DNA of 64,000 bases from Bifidobacterium catenulatum DSM 16992 = JCM 1194 = LMG 11043 (lineage in GTDB: Bacteria > Actinomycetota > Actinomycetes > Actinomycetales > Bifidobacteriaceae), in contig NZ_AP012325.1 of the NCBI RefSeq assembly GCF_001025195.1, positions 558,001-622,000 on the forward strand. Reading direction: 5' to 3'. The notes under the pieces were generated by a model, which was given only the letters and a program-made list of their open reading frames with translations, made no database searches and was not told the DNA's origin. A program made the translations under genes and the position numbers. Shown here one piece after another: positions 28,504 through 36,823 of this stretch (within the stretch, counting starts at the first letter, position 1; every line of letters begins with the position of its first letter).

Positions 28504-29700
28504 ATGCGACGATTGGTCGTTAAAATCCTGAAAAACGAGACCATTCTCGTAGTTGCTTCCATACTTGCTCTTATTTCATGCTTTATCGTGCCTCCCGACA
28601 AGGAGTACGGCGGATATATTCATGCGAGCACCATTTCGCAGTTGATCTGCCTGATGCTGGTGGTGTGCGGTTTCCAGCGCATCGGTGTGTTCCGTATTAT
28701 CGGCTCACGATTGCTGCATCATGTGGGCACCGCACGTGGATTGGTGATCACGCTGATTTCGCTCACGTATTTTTCCGGCATGCTGATCACCAATGATGTG
28801 GCGTTGGTTACGTTCATTCCGTTCGCGATCGCGGTGCTTACCATGGCCCATATGGAGGAGCATGCGGTACTGGTCGGCACGTTGATGACTGTCGGTGCGA
28901 ACGTGGGCAGTATGTTGACGCCGATCGGCAACGCGCATAACCTGTATCTGAAAGCGTTGACCGGCATGCCGTCCGCTGAAATGATCGGCATTATGGCGCC
29001 GTATTCCGTTGCCGCGGCGGTATTGCTGGTGCTTATCGCCTGCGTGGCATTCGGCAAGAAACCTGTTTCCGAATTTTCCTCTATCGACGGCAGCGGCATC
29101 GAACAGAATGTGCTCGCTCCGAATTCCGACCAGCCACGGCCGGATGAGATTCGTGTGACCGGCTATGGCGCCGGTTATGGAGGTTGGCGCACGATCGTAT
29201 ATTGCGCATTGTTCATCGTGTGTTTGCTGGCTGTGAGCGATTTCATTCCGCTATGGGCCATGTGTGTGATCGTGGTGGTGGCATTCCTGTTCTGCGATCG
29301 CCGCGTGTTCCGCAATATCGACTGGGGATTGCCGCTGACCTTCTGCATGTTCTTCATTTTCATCGGCAATATGAAACGCGTGCCGGAATTCTACGAGCTG
29401 GCCGCCTCCTTGGTGGGGGCGCATCCGCTGGAAGTGTCCGTGGTGTCCAGCCAGTTCATCTCCAACGTGCCGACCACGCTGCTGCTGTCAGGCTTCTGCG
29501 ATCAATGGCGTGCGCTGATCATCGGTACCAACCTTGGCGGCATGGGTACGCTGATTGCCTCCATGGCGTCGCTGATCGGCTACAAGAACGTGACGCGCAA
29601 GTATCCTGACAAGAAGGGACGTTATCTGGCTGTTTACTCGGCGGTGAATGTGCTGTTCCTCATTGTGCTGGTCGGTTTGAGCTGGATCATCGAACCGTGA
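28504..29700 (+). CDS. ArsB/NhaD-type (ion transporter superfamily) permease
   Basis: This 398-residue membrane protein has about 10 to 11 helices arranged as two inverted repeats. The re-entrant motifs are ITNDVALVTFIPFA with GANVGSMLTPIGN in the first half and FISNVPTTLLLSG with LGGMGTLIASMAS in the second. These are hallmarks of the ArsB/NhaD/DASS superfamily, which moves anions or exchanges sodium and protons. There is no neighbouring arsR or arsenate reductase, so an arsenite role is not supported. A dicarboxylate or other anion is as likely. GGAGGA precedes the ATG. The upstream region carries several palindromes, so expression is probably regulated. Confidence 0.78.
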   Translation: MRRLVVKILKNETILVVASILALISCFIVPPDKEYGGYIHASTISQLICLMLVVCGFQRIGVFRIIGSRLLHHVGTARGLVITLISLTYFSGMLITNDVALVTFIPFAIAVLTMAHMEEHAVLVGTLMTVGANVGSMLTPIGNAHNLYLKALTGMPSAEMIGIMAPYSVAAAVLLVLIACVAFGKKPVSEFSSIDGSGIEQNVLAPNSDQPRPDEIRVTGYGAGYGGWRTIVYCALFIVCLLAVSDFIPLWAMCVIVVVAFLFCDRRVFRNIDWGLPLTFCMFFIFIGNMKRVPEFYELAASLVGAHPLEVSVVSSQFISNVPTTLLLSGFCDQWRALIIGTNLGGMGTLIASMASLIGYKNVTRKYPDKKGRYLAVYSAVNVLFLIVLVGLSWIIEP

Positions 29701-29808
29701 TTTTCCGCTCCCCTGATCTTGTGGTCTGCCGGCTCGTTTCAAGGTCGGGGAATTGTAGGTTTTCATGGTTTTGTCATCGATACGATGGTCGTGTTCCGCG
29801 CGTTCAAG

Positions 29809-29837
29809 TTGGCAAGAACGCGTGAACTGACTATACT
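29809..29837 (+). promoter_or_regulatory. Promoter of the tRNA-Arg gene
   Basis: TTGGCA at 29809-29814, a 17-base spacer and TATACT at 29832-29837 form a near-consensus sigma-70-type promoter. The last base is 11 bases before the mature tRNA. Confidence 0.75.
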
Positions 29838-29848
29838 GAATCGAGTTT

Positions 29849-29925
29849 GGCCCTGTAGCTCAGCTGGATAGAGCATGTGACTTCTAATCTCAAGGTCGGG
29901 AGTTCGAGTCTCCCCGGGGTCACCA
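29849..29925 (+). tRNA. tRNA-Arg (anticodon TCT)
   Basis: A 77-base cloverleaf with encoded CCA. The acceptor stem pairs GGCCCTG with CGGGGTC, using G-T wobbles. The D stem is GCTC/GAGC, the anticodon loop is CTTCTAA and the T arm is GGGAG/CTCCC. The anticodon TCT reads AGA. The anticodon stem TGTGA/TCTCA contains a T-T mismatch in its centre, which is unusual. Confidence 0.9.
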
Positions 29926-29927
29926 CC

Positions 29928-29957
29928 AAGCCCTTACGTCAATAGACGTAAGGGCTT
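29928..29957 (+). terminator. Terminator after tRNA-Arg
   Basis: AAGCCCTTACGTC, a four-base loop, and GACGTAAGGGCTT followed by T form a compact stem directly behind the tRNA. Confidence 0.85.
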
Positions 29958-30010
29958 TCGCATATCGATAGGCTGCTGCTTCGGCGGTAGCTCGGCAATG
30001 GGAGGAGCCC

Positions 30011-32026
30011 ATGAAACGAATCGTCACCGGCATTCTGGCGCATGTTGACGCCGGCAAAACCACGCTGTCGGAAGCGTTGCTGTATGCCACGGGCAACGTA
30101 CGCAAACTCGGCCGTGTCGACCATGGCGACGCGTTTCTCGACACCAACACGATGGAACGGCAGCGAGGCATCACCATCTTCACCGAACCGGCGATCATCA
30201 CCACGCCGAACCTCACTCTCACCTTGCTTGACACTCCGGGACACGTCGATTTTTCGGCGGAAATGGAACGAACCCTCGCCGTGCTCGACTATGCGATTCT
30301 GGTCATTTCCGGTGCTGATGGCATCCAAGGGCATACCGAAACATTATGGCGATTGCTGAAACGTTACAACGTGCCCACTTTCATCTTCATCAATAAAATG
30401 GACGCTCCCGCAGCTGACAAAACGAAACTGCTCAATCAGCTGAAGAAGCGTTTCTCGGATGGCTGCATCGATTTCACCGGATCGCATGATGACAATGCGG
30501 CGCTTGCCGATGTTATGGAAGATATCGCCATGCAAAGCGAAACCGCCATGGAATTGTATTTGGAAAGCGGAACGATTCAGGATGAAACCATTCGTGAGAT
30601 GATTGCTGATCGTGTCTTGTTCCCGTGTTTCTTCGGATCCGCGCTGAAAATGGACGGTATTGACGAGTTCGTCGCAGGATTCGAGCGGTATGTGCGCGAG
30701 CCGGAGTACGACAGCGAATTCGGTGCGCGTATATATAAGGTATCGCACGATGCGCAAGGCAATCGCCTGACATGGCTCAAGGTAACGGGTGGTGAATTCA
30801 AGGCGAAGACGATGCTTTCCGGCACTGCGCGGGTTGGCGCCGACCTTGGCGAGTCGAAAATCGACGACGATGGTATGTGGCATGAGAAAGCCGATCAGGT
30901 GCGCGTGTATTCCGGCGCGAAATTCACTACGGTCGATTCGGTTGTTGCTGGCACCGTGTGTGCCGTTACGGGCTTGACGCGAACATTTCCCGGTGCTGGA
31001 CTCGGGAAAGAGCCTGACGGCGTAAATCCGGTGCTTCAGCCGGTACTTACGTACACGTTGCTGCCGGGGGAGTGCGATATTCACGCTTGCTTGGTTGCGT
31101 TGCGCGAGCTTGAAGATGAGGATCCGTTGCTGCATGTGGTGTGGCAGCCGCATCTTGAGGAAGTTCATCTGCAATTGATGGGTGCGGTGCAGTTGGAGGT
31201 CATCCAGCAGATGATGCACGACCGGTTCGGTTTGGACGTGTCATTCGGACCGGGCGGCATCTTATATAAGGAGACGATCGCGCATCCGGTTGAGGGTGTG
31301 GGCCATTTTGAACCGTTGCGTCATTATGCGGAAACACATGTGCTTCTCGAGCCATTGCCTGCCGGTATCGGCATGAGGTTCGCGAGCGTATGCAGCGAGG
31401 ATGTGCTCGACCGTAACTGGCAGAGGCTGATTCTGCAGCATTGTCGGGAACGTGAACATTTGGGTGTGCTGACCGGTTCTCCAATTACCGATATGAAGAT
31501 CACATTGCTGGTTGGCCGTGCGCATTTGAAACATACGGAAGGCGGCGATTTCCGCCAGGCCACGTATCGTGCGATTCGGCAAGGCTTGATGGAAGCGAAG
31601 GAACGCGGCGACTGCCGTTTGCTGGAGCCGTGGTATGGCTTCCGTTTGGAGGTTCCGCAAGATATGGTCGGCCATGCGATGGCTGACATACAGCGTATGA
31701 GCGGCTCGTTTGACACGCCTTCCGGCGATGGTGAATATATGGTGCTTGAAGGTGAGGCGCCGGTTGCCCAAATGCGAGATTATGCGATGGATGTGAACGC
31801 CTACACGCACGGGCGTGGGCATTTGAGTTGCGTGTTCGCAGGGTACAGGCCATGCCACAACGCCGACGAGGTGATTGAGCAGTCCGCATACGAGCCGGAA
31901 TCCGACTTGGAGAACACGCCGGATTCGGTGTTCTGCGCGCATGGAGCCGGCTATCCGGTCAAATGGTACAAGGTTCCCGAATTCATGCATCTCGACTACG
32001 CCTGGCATGGTATGGGGGAGCAGTGA
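30011..32026 (+). CDS. TetM/EF-G family translational GTPase
   Basis: This is a 671-residue ribosome-binding GTPase of the ribosomal-protection group. Nucleotide motifs are AHVDAGKTT (about 10-18), RGIT (switch I), DTPGHVDF and NKMD. EF-G-like domains 2 to 5 follow. The last 35 residues, past GYRPCH, are a C-terminal extension. Tet(M)-like proteins release tetracycline from ribosomes, but this copy sits among tRNA genes without any mobile-element sign and has host-like codon use. It is more likely a native housekeeping paralogue. Resistance cannot be concluded. GGAGGAGCC precedes ATG 30011. Confidence 0.82.
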   Translation: MKRIVTGILAHVDAGKTTLSEALLYATGNVRKLGRVDHGDAFLDTNTMERQRGITIFTEPAIITTPNLTLTLLDTPGHVDFSAEMERTLAVLDYAILVISGADGIQGHTETLWRLLKRYNVPTFIFINKMDAPAADKTKLLNQLKKRFSDGCIDFTGSHDDNAALADVMEDIAMQSETAMELYLESGTIQDETIREMIADRVLFPCFFGSALKMDGIDEFVAGFERYVREPEYDSEFGARIYKVSHDAQGNRLTWLKVTGGEFKAKTMLSGTARVGADLGESKIDDDGMWHEKADQVRVYSGAKFTTVDSVVAGTVCAVTGLTRTFPGAGLGKEPDGVNPVLQPVLTYTLLPGECDIHACLVALRELEDEDPLLHVVWQPHLEEVHLQLMGAVQLEVIQQMMHDRFGLDVSFGPGGILYKETIAHPVEGVGHFEPLRHYAETHVLLEPLPAGIGMRFASVCSEDVLDRNWQRLILQHCREREHLGVLTGSPITDMKITLLVGRAHLKHTEGGDFRQATYRAIRQGLMEAKERGDCRLLEPWYGFRLEVPQDMVGHAMADIQRMSGSFDTPSGDGEYMVLEGEAPVAQMRDYAMDVNAYTHGRGHLSCVFAGYRPCHNADEVIEQSAYEPESDLENTPDSVFCAHGAGYPVKWYKVPEFMHLDYAWHGMGEQ

Positions 32027-32058
32027 CTGTTCGGGAAAGACCGGATAACGGATAAACG

Positions 32059-32087
32059 AAAAGCCCCACCGATTCGGTGGGGCTTTC
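32059..32087. terminator. Bidirectional terminator
   Basis: AAAGCCCCACCG, a short loop, and CGGTGGGGCTTT lie between the GTPase gene and the convergent tRNA cluster. Confidence 0.88.
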
Positions 32088-32090
32088 TGA

Positions 32091-32166
32091 TGGAGCGGAC
32101 AACGGGACTCGAACCCGCGGTCTCAACCTTGGCAAGGTTGCGCTTTACCAACTAAGCTATGTCCGC
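32091..32166 (-). tRNA. tRNA-Gly (anticodon GCC)
   Basis: A 76-base cloverleaf on the minus strand with encoded CCA. The acceptor is GCGGACA. The anticodon stem CAACC/GGTTG encloses TTGCCAA. It is the last of three tandem minus-strand tRNAs. Confidence 0.93.
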
Positions 32167-32199
32167 AAAGAACTTCCGCCGTGAGAAGCGGAAATTCAG

Positions 32200-32272
32200 T
32201 GGGTGATATAGGAATCGAACCTATGACCCCTTCCGTGTGAAGGAAGTGCGCTAGCCGCTGCGCCAATCACCC
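32200..32272 (-). tRNA. tRNA-Val (anticodon CAC)
   Basis: A 73-base cloverleaf without encoded CCA. The acceptor GGGTGAT pairs with ATCACCC. The anticodon stem CTTCC/GGAAG encloses TTCACAC. Confidence 0.92.
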
Positions 32273-32317
32273 GTGGGATAATTCCGCCGGTTTCCCAGCT
32301 TCGTTACCCGCTTCGCG

Positions 32318-32389
32318 TGGGCGATACAAGATTCGAACTTGTGACCCCTTCCGTGTCAGGGAAGTGCGCTACCTCTGCGCCAACCGCCC
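32318..32389 (-). tRNA. tRNA-Val (anticodon GAC)
   Basis: A 72-base cloverleaf without encoded CCA. The acceptor GGGCGGT pairs with ATCGCCC through one wobble. The anticodon stem CTTCC/GGAAG encloses CTGACAC. It is first in transcription order of the Val-Val-Gly group. Confidence 0.9.
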
Positions 32390-32435
32390 GAAGCGAGTGC
32401 TAACTTACGTGGATTCTTGGCAGAATGCAAATCGT

Positions 32436-32474
32436 CGGCGTGTCGCGGTGGTGTTGCGAGGGGGCGACACGCCG
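32436..32474 (-). terminator. Hairpin terminator
   Basis: CGGCGTGTCGC and its perfect complement GCGACACGCCG flank a 17-base loop directly behind the stop of the minus-strand acetyltransferase. Confidence 0.65.
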
Positions 32475-33089
32475 TCAATTAGCGATCGAAACCACTGGAA
32501 TTTCCATGGTTTTCGCGTCTGGATCGGATTCGACGAACGATTCTTCAGAAGGGGATTGCGTCAACGTCAAGCGCATCTGATGCCATGCCGCATTGCCGTG
32601 CGTCGAAGCAGACATGCCTTCGTCCACGAATCCCAGACGGGCGTAAAATCCGACAAGGCGTTCCTTGCATGTCAGCGCAATGCCTTTGCGCCCGGCAATC
32701 GTCGAATCAAGAATCACACGACGCAGCAGATAGCTGGCGCAACCGCGATGCTGGTAGACGGGAGCCACGTCCACGCCGAAAATCATCTGCCAAGCGCCAT
32801 GCTCGTCGTGCAGGGAAACATTCTCATACATGACGTCAGCCAAATCCTTTTCGTTGGTCGTCATGCCGTTGACGAAACCAACCAATGTGCCGTCTTTCAC
32901 AGAAGCTGGGAAGCAGGCATCGTCATCAGCATCAGTGTTGATCAAAAGCCAGAAATGATCCGGATACGTGGCAACGCGTGCGGTCAGGCTCTCGTTCGTT
33001 GCGGCCTCCGCAGGTGGGAAGCAGGCAGCCTCCACAGCCTCAATCGCGTCCAAATCCTCCATCGTTGCATGTCGAATGAGCATGTGCAT
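32475..33089 (-). CDS. GNAT family N-acetyltransferase
   Basis: This 204-residue acyltransferase has the GNAT fold. The acetyl-CoA loop is FGVDVAPVYQHRGCASYLL (Q/R-x-x-G-x-A form) and the C-terminal FYARLGFVDEG stretch closes the fold. The N-terminal IRHATMEDLDAIEAVEAACFP resembles arylalkylamine/serotonin-type acetyltransferases. ATG 33089 or 33083 is possible; the reading frame stays open upstream but without a ribosome site. The acceptor is unknown. It is divergent from the amino-acid ABC operon with 266 bases between. Confidence 0.78.
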   Translation of the reverse strand: MHMLIRHATMEDLDAIEAVEAACFPPAEAATNESLTARVATYPDHFWLLINTDADDDACFPASVKDGTLVGFVNGMTTNEKDLADVMYENVSLHDEHGAWQMIFGVDVAPVYQHRGCASYLLRRVILDSTIAGRKGIALTCKERLVGFYARLGFVDEGMSASTHGNAAWHQMRLTLTQSPSEESFVESDPDAKTMEIPVVSIAN

Positions 33090-33355
33090 ACTCTCTCGCA
33101 GGGTATACCCAATCTTCACATTTCGATATGGGCGAACAGTGGAAACGCCAGCATGCAATACTGTGAAAAGGATCGCCGGAAGCGTTTTCGGGAGCTGATA
33201 AACGCTTATATGAAAAACCGATAACGACGCGGCCTGTTCCGTGGTTGTTGCGCGGTACGATGGGGCGCGTCCACGGCAAAAGCCTGGAAATAGCCGGAAA
33301 GGTTCCGACGGATTCGTAGAGAATTCGACAACCTTAAGAGAAAGATGGGGGGCGC

Positions 33356-34012
33356 GTGTTCGACTGGACATTCGTGACGCACTACGCGCCATTCTTCGTC
33401 AACGGTTCGGTGATGACGCTGTTCATTTCCGTGTTCGGCATTGTGCTTTCGATTGCGGTCGGACTGATCTGCGCAGGCATTGAAATCGCACGCATTCCCG
33501 TGCTCAAGCACATCGTGCGCGTCTATATCGAACTCAGCCGTAACACGCCGTTGCTGGTGCAACTGTACTTCCTGTATTTCGGTCTGCCGAAGCTTGGCAT
33601 CGTATGGTCCGCGGAACAGTGCGCGATCGTGGGACTTGGCTTCCTTGGCGGCTCCTACATGGCCGAAGCGATGCGTGGCGGCCTCGAAACCATTCCGAAC
33701 GTGCAACGCGAATCCGCGTACGTGCTGGGCCTCAGCCAATGGCAGACCTTGAGCCGCGTGGTCATTCCGCAGGCCATCAGCACATCCATTCCGGGCGTTG
33801 TGGCCAACGTGATCTTCCTGATTAAAGAATCATCCGTCGTGTCGGCCATCGCGCTTGCCGACGTGATGTACATGGCCAAGGATCTGATCGGCATGTACTA
33901 CAGCACGTACGAGTCGCTGCTGATGCTGGTCGTTGCATACTTGGTGATTCTGCTGCCGATCTCATTGTTCGGCACTTGGCTGGAACGGAGGTTCGACTAT
34001 GAGCGGCGCTGA
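33356..34012 (+). CDS. Polar amino acid ABC transporter permease 1
   Basis: This HisM/GlnP-family permease has 218 residues and five predicted helices. The GTG start at 33356 follows a G-rich ribosome site (GGGGGGCG). Conserved motifs are ELSRNTPLLVQLYFLYFGLP (periplasmic and helix region) and the EAA loop ESAYVLGLSQWQ. It is the first gene of a permease-permease-ATPase-binding protein set, resembling the order of a glutamate-type importer with subunits rearranged. It overlaps the second permease by 14 bases. Confidence 0.88.
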   Translation: MFDWTFVTHYAPFFVNGSVMTLFISVFGIVLSIAVGLICAGIEIARIPVLKHIVRVYIELSRNTPLLVQLYFLYFGLPKLGIVWSAEQCAIVGLGFLGGSYMAEAMRGGLETIPNVQRESAYVLGLSQWQTLSRVVIPQAISTSIPGVVANVIFLIKESSVVSAIALADVMYMAKDLIGMYYSTYESLLMLVVAYLVILLPISLFGTWLERRFDYERR

Positions 34013-34673
34013 GATTCTGCTCGAGCCGGGCGTGTTTCCGCGCCTGTTGCAGGGCCTGTGGGTTACGGTGTGGATCGCCGGTGTGTCGGTGGGTCTTTCC
34101 GTGTTGGTTGGATTGGTTGTCGGCTGGCTGATGACGATGAAAAATCCTGTCATTCGTGTGTTGACCAGGATTTATTTGGATTTCATTCGTATCATGCCGC
34201 AATTGGCGTTGCTGTTCATCGCATTTTATGGCTTTGCCCGTGCGTGGAATTGGAATTTGGATGCGACCGGCGCATGCGTGTTCGTGTTCGTGCTGTGGGG
34301 CGGCGCGGAATTGGGTGATTTGGTGCGTGGCGCGCTTGAGTCGATTCCGAAAGCCCAGTATGAGTCCGCATATGTGCTTGGGTTGAGTGGCTGGCAGACG
34401 TTCGTCAAAGTGATTCTGCCGCAAGCGTTGCGTAGGCTTCTGCCAGCTTCGGTGAATCTGGCGACACGAATCGTGAAAACGACATCGTTGGCCGTGCTTC
34501 TCGGCGTGGTCGAGGTCATCAAAGTGGGCCAGCAGATCATCGACGCGAACCGTTTCCAATATCCGACCGGAACCCTGTGGATTTACGGGGTGATTTTCTT
34601 CATGTACTTCATTGTGTGCTGGCCGCTGTCCATCGTGGCCCGCCGACTGGAAAAGAGGTGGTCGCATGACTGA
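33999..34673 (+). CDS. Polar amino acid ABC transporter permease 2
   Basis: This is the partner HisM/GlnP-family permease, 224 residues. The conserved block RIYLDFIRIMPQLALLFIAF parallels the first permease, and the EAA loop is ESAYVLGLSGWQTFV. ATG 33999 lies inside the end of the preceding gene. It is followed by the ATPase with an 8-base overlap, indicating coupled translation. Confidence 0.88.
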   Translation: MSGAEILLEPGVFPRLLQGLWVTVWIAGVSVGLSVLVGLVVGWLMTMKNPVIRVLTRIYLDFIRIMPQLALLFIAFYGFARAWNWNLDATGACVFVFVLWGGAELGDLVRGALESIPKAQYESAYVLGLSGWQTFVKVILPQALRRLLPASVNLATRIVKTTSLAVLLGVVEVIKVGQQIIDANRFQYPTGTLWIYGVIFFMYFIVCWPLSIVARRLEKRWSHD

Positions 34674-35502
34674 CGCGACAGGCAAGCAGGCTCAGGTGGG
34701 TCAGGCGAGTCTTGAGATTGCGCATCTGGTCAAGCAGTACGCCAATGCCGACAAGCCGGTATTGAACGATATTTCGTTCGACGTGCCGCATGGCAAGGTG
34801 TTTGTGATCGTCGGGCCTTCCGGCTCCGGCAAGTCGACGTTGTTGCGCACCATCGCCGGCCTTGAGCCGATTCAGGGCGGTACCATTTCTCTGAACGGCG
34901 AAGTGATCGAAACGGGTAAGCCGGGCACCGAATCCGCCGGCCGCAGCAAGCGCAGCAGCGAACTGCGTACCCGTGTTGGCATGGTGTTCCAAAGCTACGA
35001 CCTGTTTCCCAACAAAACCGTGCTTGGCAACATCACACTGGCGCCGACCTTGGTGCAGAAGCGAGATAAGGCCGAAGTCGAGCAGGAGGCGATCAAGCTT
35101 CTGGAACGCGTCGGTCTTGCCGACCGCAAGGATTCCTGGCCTCATGAGCTTTCCGGCGGCCAACGCCAGCGCGTGGCCATCTGCCGTGCGCTGATTTTGC
35201 ATCCGGAAGTACTGCTGTTCGACGAAGTCACCGCCGCGCTCGATCCGGAAATGGTGCGCGAAGTGCTTGACGTGATGCTCGAACTCGCTGATTCCGGCCA
35301 AACCATGCTCATCGTGACGCATGAAATGCAGTTCGCGCGAGCCATCGCCGATCAGGTGATCCTGCTTGAAGACGGCGGCATTGTGGAACAATCTGACAAT
35401 GCTGAACAATTCTTCACGAATCCGACCACTGAACGAGCCAAGCAGTTCCTGCGCACGTTTGAATTCGACAGGCACCGCAAGTCCGCCGATCAATCCGAAT
35501 AA
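34666..35502 (+). CDS. Polar amino acid ABC transporter ATPase
   Basis: This GlnQ/HisP-family nucleotide-binding subunit has 278 residues. It has Walker A GPSGSGKST, signature LSGGQRQR, Walker B VLLFDEVTAALDPE and switch His in IVTHEMQFA. The DEVTAALDPE form is typical of amino-acid importers. The start ATG 34666 has AGAGGTGG before it. The first 25 residues are a polar extension before the ATPase fold. Confidence 0.92.
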   Translation: MTDATGKQAQVGQASLEIAHLVKQYANADKPVLNDISFDVPHGKVFVIVGPSGSGKSTLLRTIAGLEPIQGGTISLNGEVIETGKPGTESAGRSKRSSELRTRVGMVFQSYDLFPNKTVLGNITLAPTLVQKRDKAEVEQEAIKLLERVGLADRKDSWPHELSGGQRQRVAICRALILHPEVLLFDEVTAALDPEMVREVLDVMLELADSGQTMLIVTHEMQFARAIADQVILLEDGGIVEQSDNAEQFFTNPTTERAKQFLRTFEFDRHRKSADQSE

Positions 35503-35583
35503 TCCAGGCAATGGCGAAGATCGGCGAAGATCGGTGCAATTCAAGATTTTGATAGCAGTCATCTTTGCAAGAGAGGAGAAACC

Positions 35584-36489
35584 ATGACCGCATCAATCAT
35601 CAACAAAACATTCAAGAGCATCGTGGCCGCATCGGCCGCGTTGATCATGGCAGCCTCGGTGGCTGCTTGCGGCCCGTCCACGGCCACTCCGAGCGATGAA
35701 AACTCCACTGGCGGCGATTCCAGCTCCAGCAGCAACGTCACCGCCCGCACTCTGGACGAGATCAAGAAGTCCGGCGAACTTAAGGTTGCCGTTTTCTCCG
35801 ACAAGGCCCCGTTCGGCTACATCGACAAGGAAGGCAAGAACGCCGGCTACGACGTTTACTTCGCCGAGCGCCTCGGCAAGGATCTGGGAGTGAAGGTCAA
35901 GTACACTTCCGTCGACCCGGCCGCCCGCGTGGACGTGCTCACCTCCAACAAGGTGGACATCACACTGGCCAACTTCACCGTCACCGACGAGCGTAAGGAG
36001 AAGGTCGATTTCGCCAAGCCGTACATGAAGGTGGCACTCGGCGTGGTCTCCCCGGAAAATGCCGAAATCACTGACGTGAGCCAGCTTAAGGGCAAGACGT
36101 TGATCATCGCCAAGGGCACCACCGCCGAAAGCTACTTCGAGAAGAACGAGCCCGACGTCAAGCTGCAGAAGTACGACCAGTACGCCGACGCCTACAATGC
36201 GCTGCTCGACGGCCGTGGCGACGCTTTCTCCACCGACAACACCGAAGTACTGGCTTGGGCCAAGTCCAACAAGGGTTTCAAGGTGGGCATCACCAAACTT
36301 GGCGATGAGGACACCATCGCTCCGGCTGTGCAGAAGGGCAACAAGGAGCTGCTCAACTGGCTGAACGACGAAATCGTGAAGTTGGGTAAGGAGAACTTCT
36401 TCCACAAGGATTACGAGCAGACCCTGAAGCCGGTGTACGGTTCCGATGTCGATCCCAATGACATCGTGGTCGAAGGCGGCGAGCTCTGA
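35584..36489 (+). CDS. Polar amino acid-binding lipoprotein
   Basis: This family 3 solute-binding protein has 301 residues. Its signal peptide has a lipobox ending VAAC, then a Ser/Thr-rich linker. The core begins at about residue 58 with TLDEIKKSGELKVAVFSDKAPFGY, and the FTVTDERKEKVDFAKPY block is typical of polar amino-acid binders. GAGAGGAG precedes the ATG. It is the last gene of the operon and a strong terminator follows. The ligand is likely glutamate/glutamine or another polar amino acid, from family resemblance only. Confidence 0.9.
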   Translation: MTASIINKTFKSIVAASAALIMAASVAACGPSTATPSDENSTGGDSSSSSNVTARTLDEIKKSGELKVAVFSDKAPFGYIDKEGKNAGYDVYFAERLGKDLGVKVKYTSVDPAARVDVLTSNKVDITLANFTVTDERKEKVDFAKPYMKVALGVVSPENAEITDVSQLKGKTLIIAKGTTAESYFEKNEPDVKLQKYDQYADAYNALLDGRGDAFSTDNTEVLAWAKSNKGFKVGITKLGDEDTIAPAVQKGNKELLNWLNDEIVKLGKENFFHKDYEQTLKPVYGSDVDPNDIVVEGGEL

Positions 36490-36544
36490 TTTTCGACAGA
36501 GCTGCCTGAAGCTGTCTGAATCGTAGGCAGACCCATCCGATGGC

Positions 36545-36574
36545 AAGGCCCGTCCATTGCGGACGGGCCTTTTC
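36545..36574 (+). terminator. Rho-independent terminator
   Basis: AAGGCCCGTCC, a five-base loop, and GGACGGGCCTTTT close the amino-acid ABC operon. Confidence 0.92.
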
Positions 36575-36672
36575 GTATTGGATGGGCTGATGCAGCGAGG
36601 GGAAGAGCGGTGCGCGCGGAACGGGTTTTGCATGGATCGATTTGTTTATGGTCATGCTGAGATTGCTTCGAA

Positions 36673-36684
36673 AGAAATGTTTCC
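36673..36684. promoter_or_regulatory. Degenerate copy of the GGAAACGTTTCC operator
   Basis: AGAAATGTTTCC matches 10 of 12 positions of the perfect palindromes at 40046 and 49025, about 140 bases upstream of the GH36 gene. It may put that gene under the same regulator. Weak on its own. Confidence 0.3.
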
Positions 36685-36747
36685 GGTTAGCTGGTTTAAA
36701 CGCTTGCGTCTTGTTGTGTTCGCATACCTTATATGTGTACGCATAAA

Positions 36748-36795
36748 CGGTTTCAGCATATGATCCTCCTCCTTCCAAGGAATATGCTGAAACCG
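36748..36795. repeat. 14-base inverted repeat in the GH36 leader
   Basis: CGGTTTCAGCATAT at 36748-36761 and its exact complement ATATGCTGAAACCG at 36782-36795 flank a 20-base loop containing TCCTTCCAAGGA. It ends 18 bases before the GH36 ribosome site, so it is either a paired operator or an RNA hairpin controlling translation or transcript stability. Confidence 0.7.
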
Positions 36796-36823
36796 CGGAT
36801 CAGCAACTGTAATGGAGATAATG

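Noticed and set aside
28504..29700. Arsenite efflux pump ArsB
   Set aside because: The fold family includes ArsB, but no arsR, arsC or arsA is nearby and the superfamily covers many anions and sodium-proton exchangers.
30011..32026. Acquired tetracycline resistance gene
   Set aside because: The protein family fits, but there is no transposase, integrase or foreign codon pattern, and the gene sits between native tRNA genes. Resistance is therefore not claimed.
32091..32389. tRNA cluster as integration site of a genomic island
   Set aside because: No integrase and no repeated tRNA 3' end was seen near the cluster, and the flanking genes look native.
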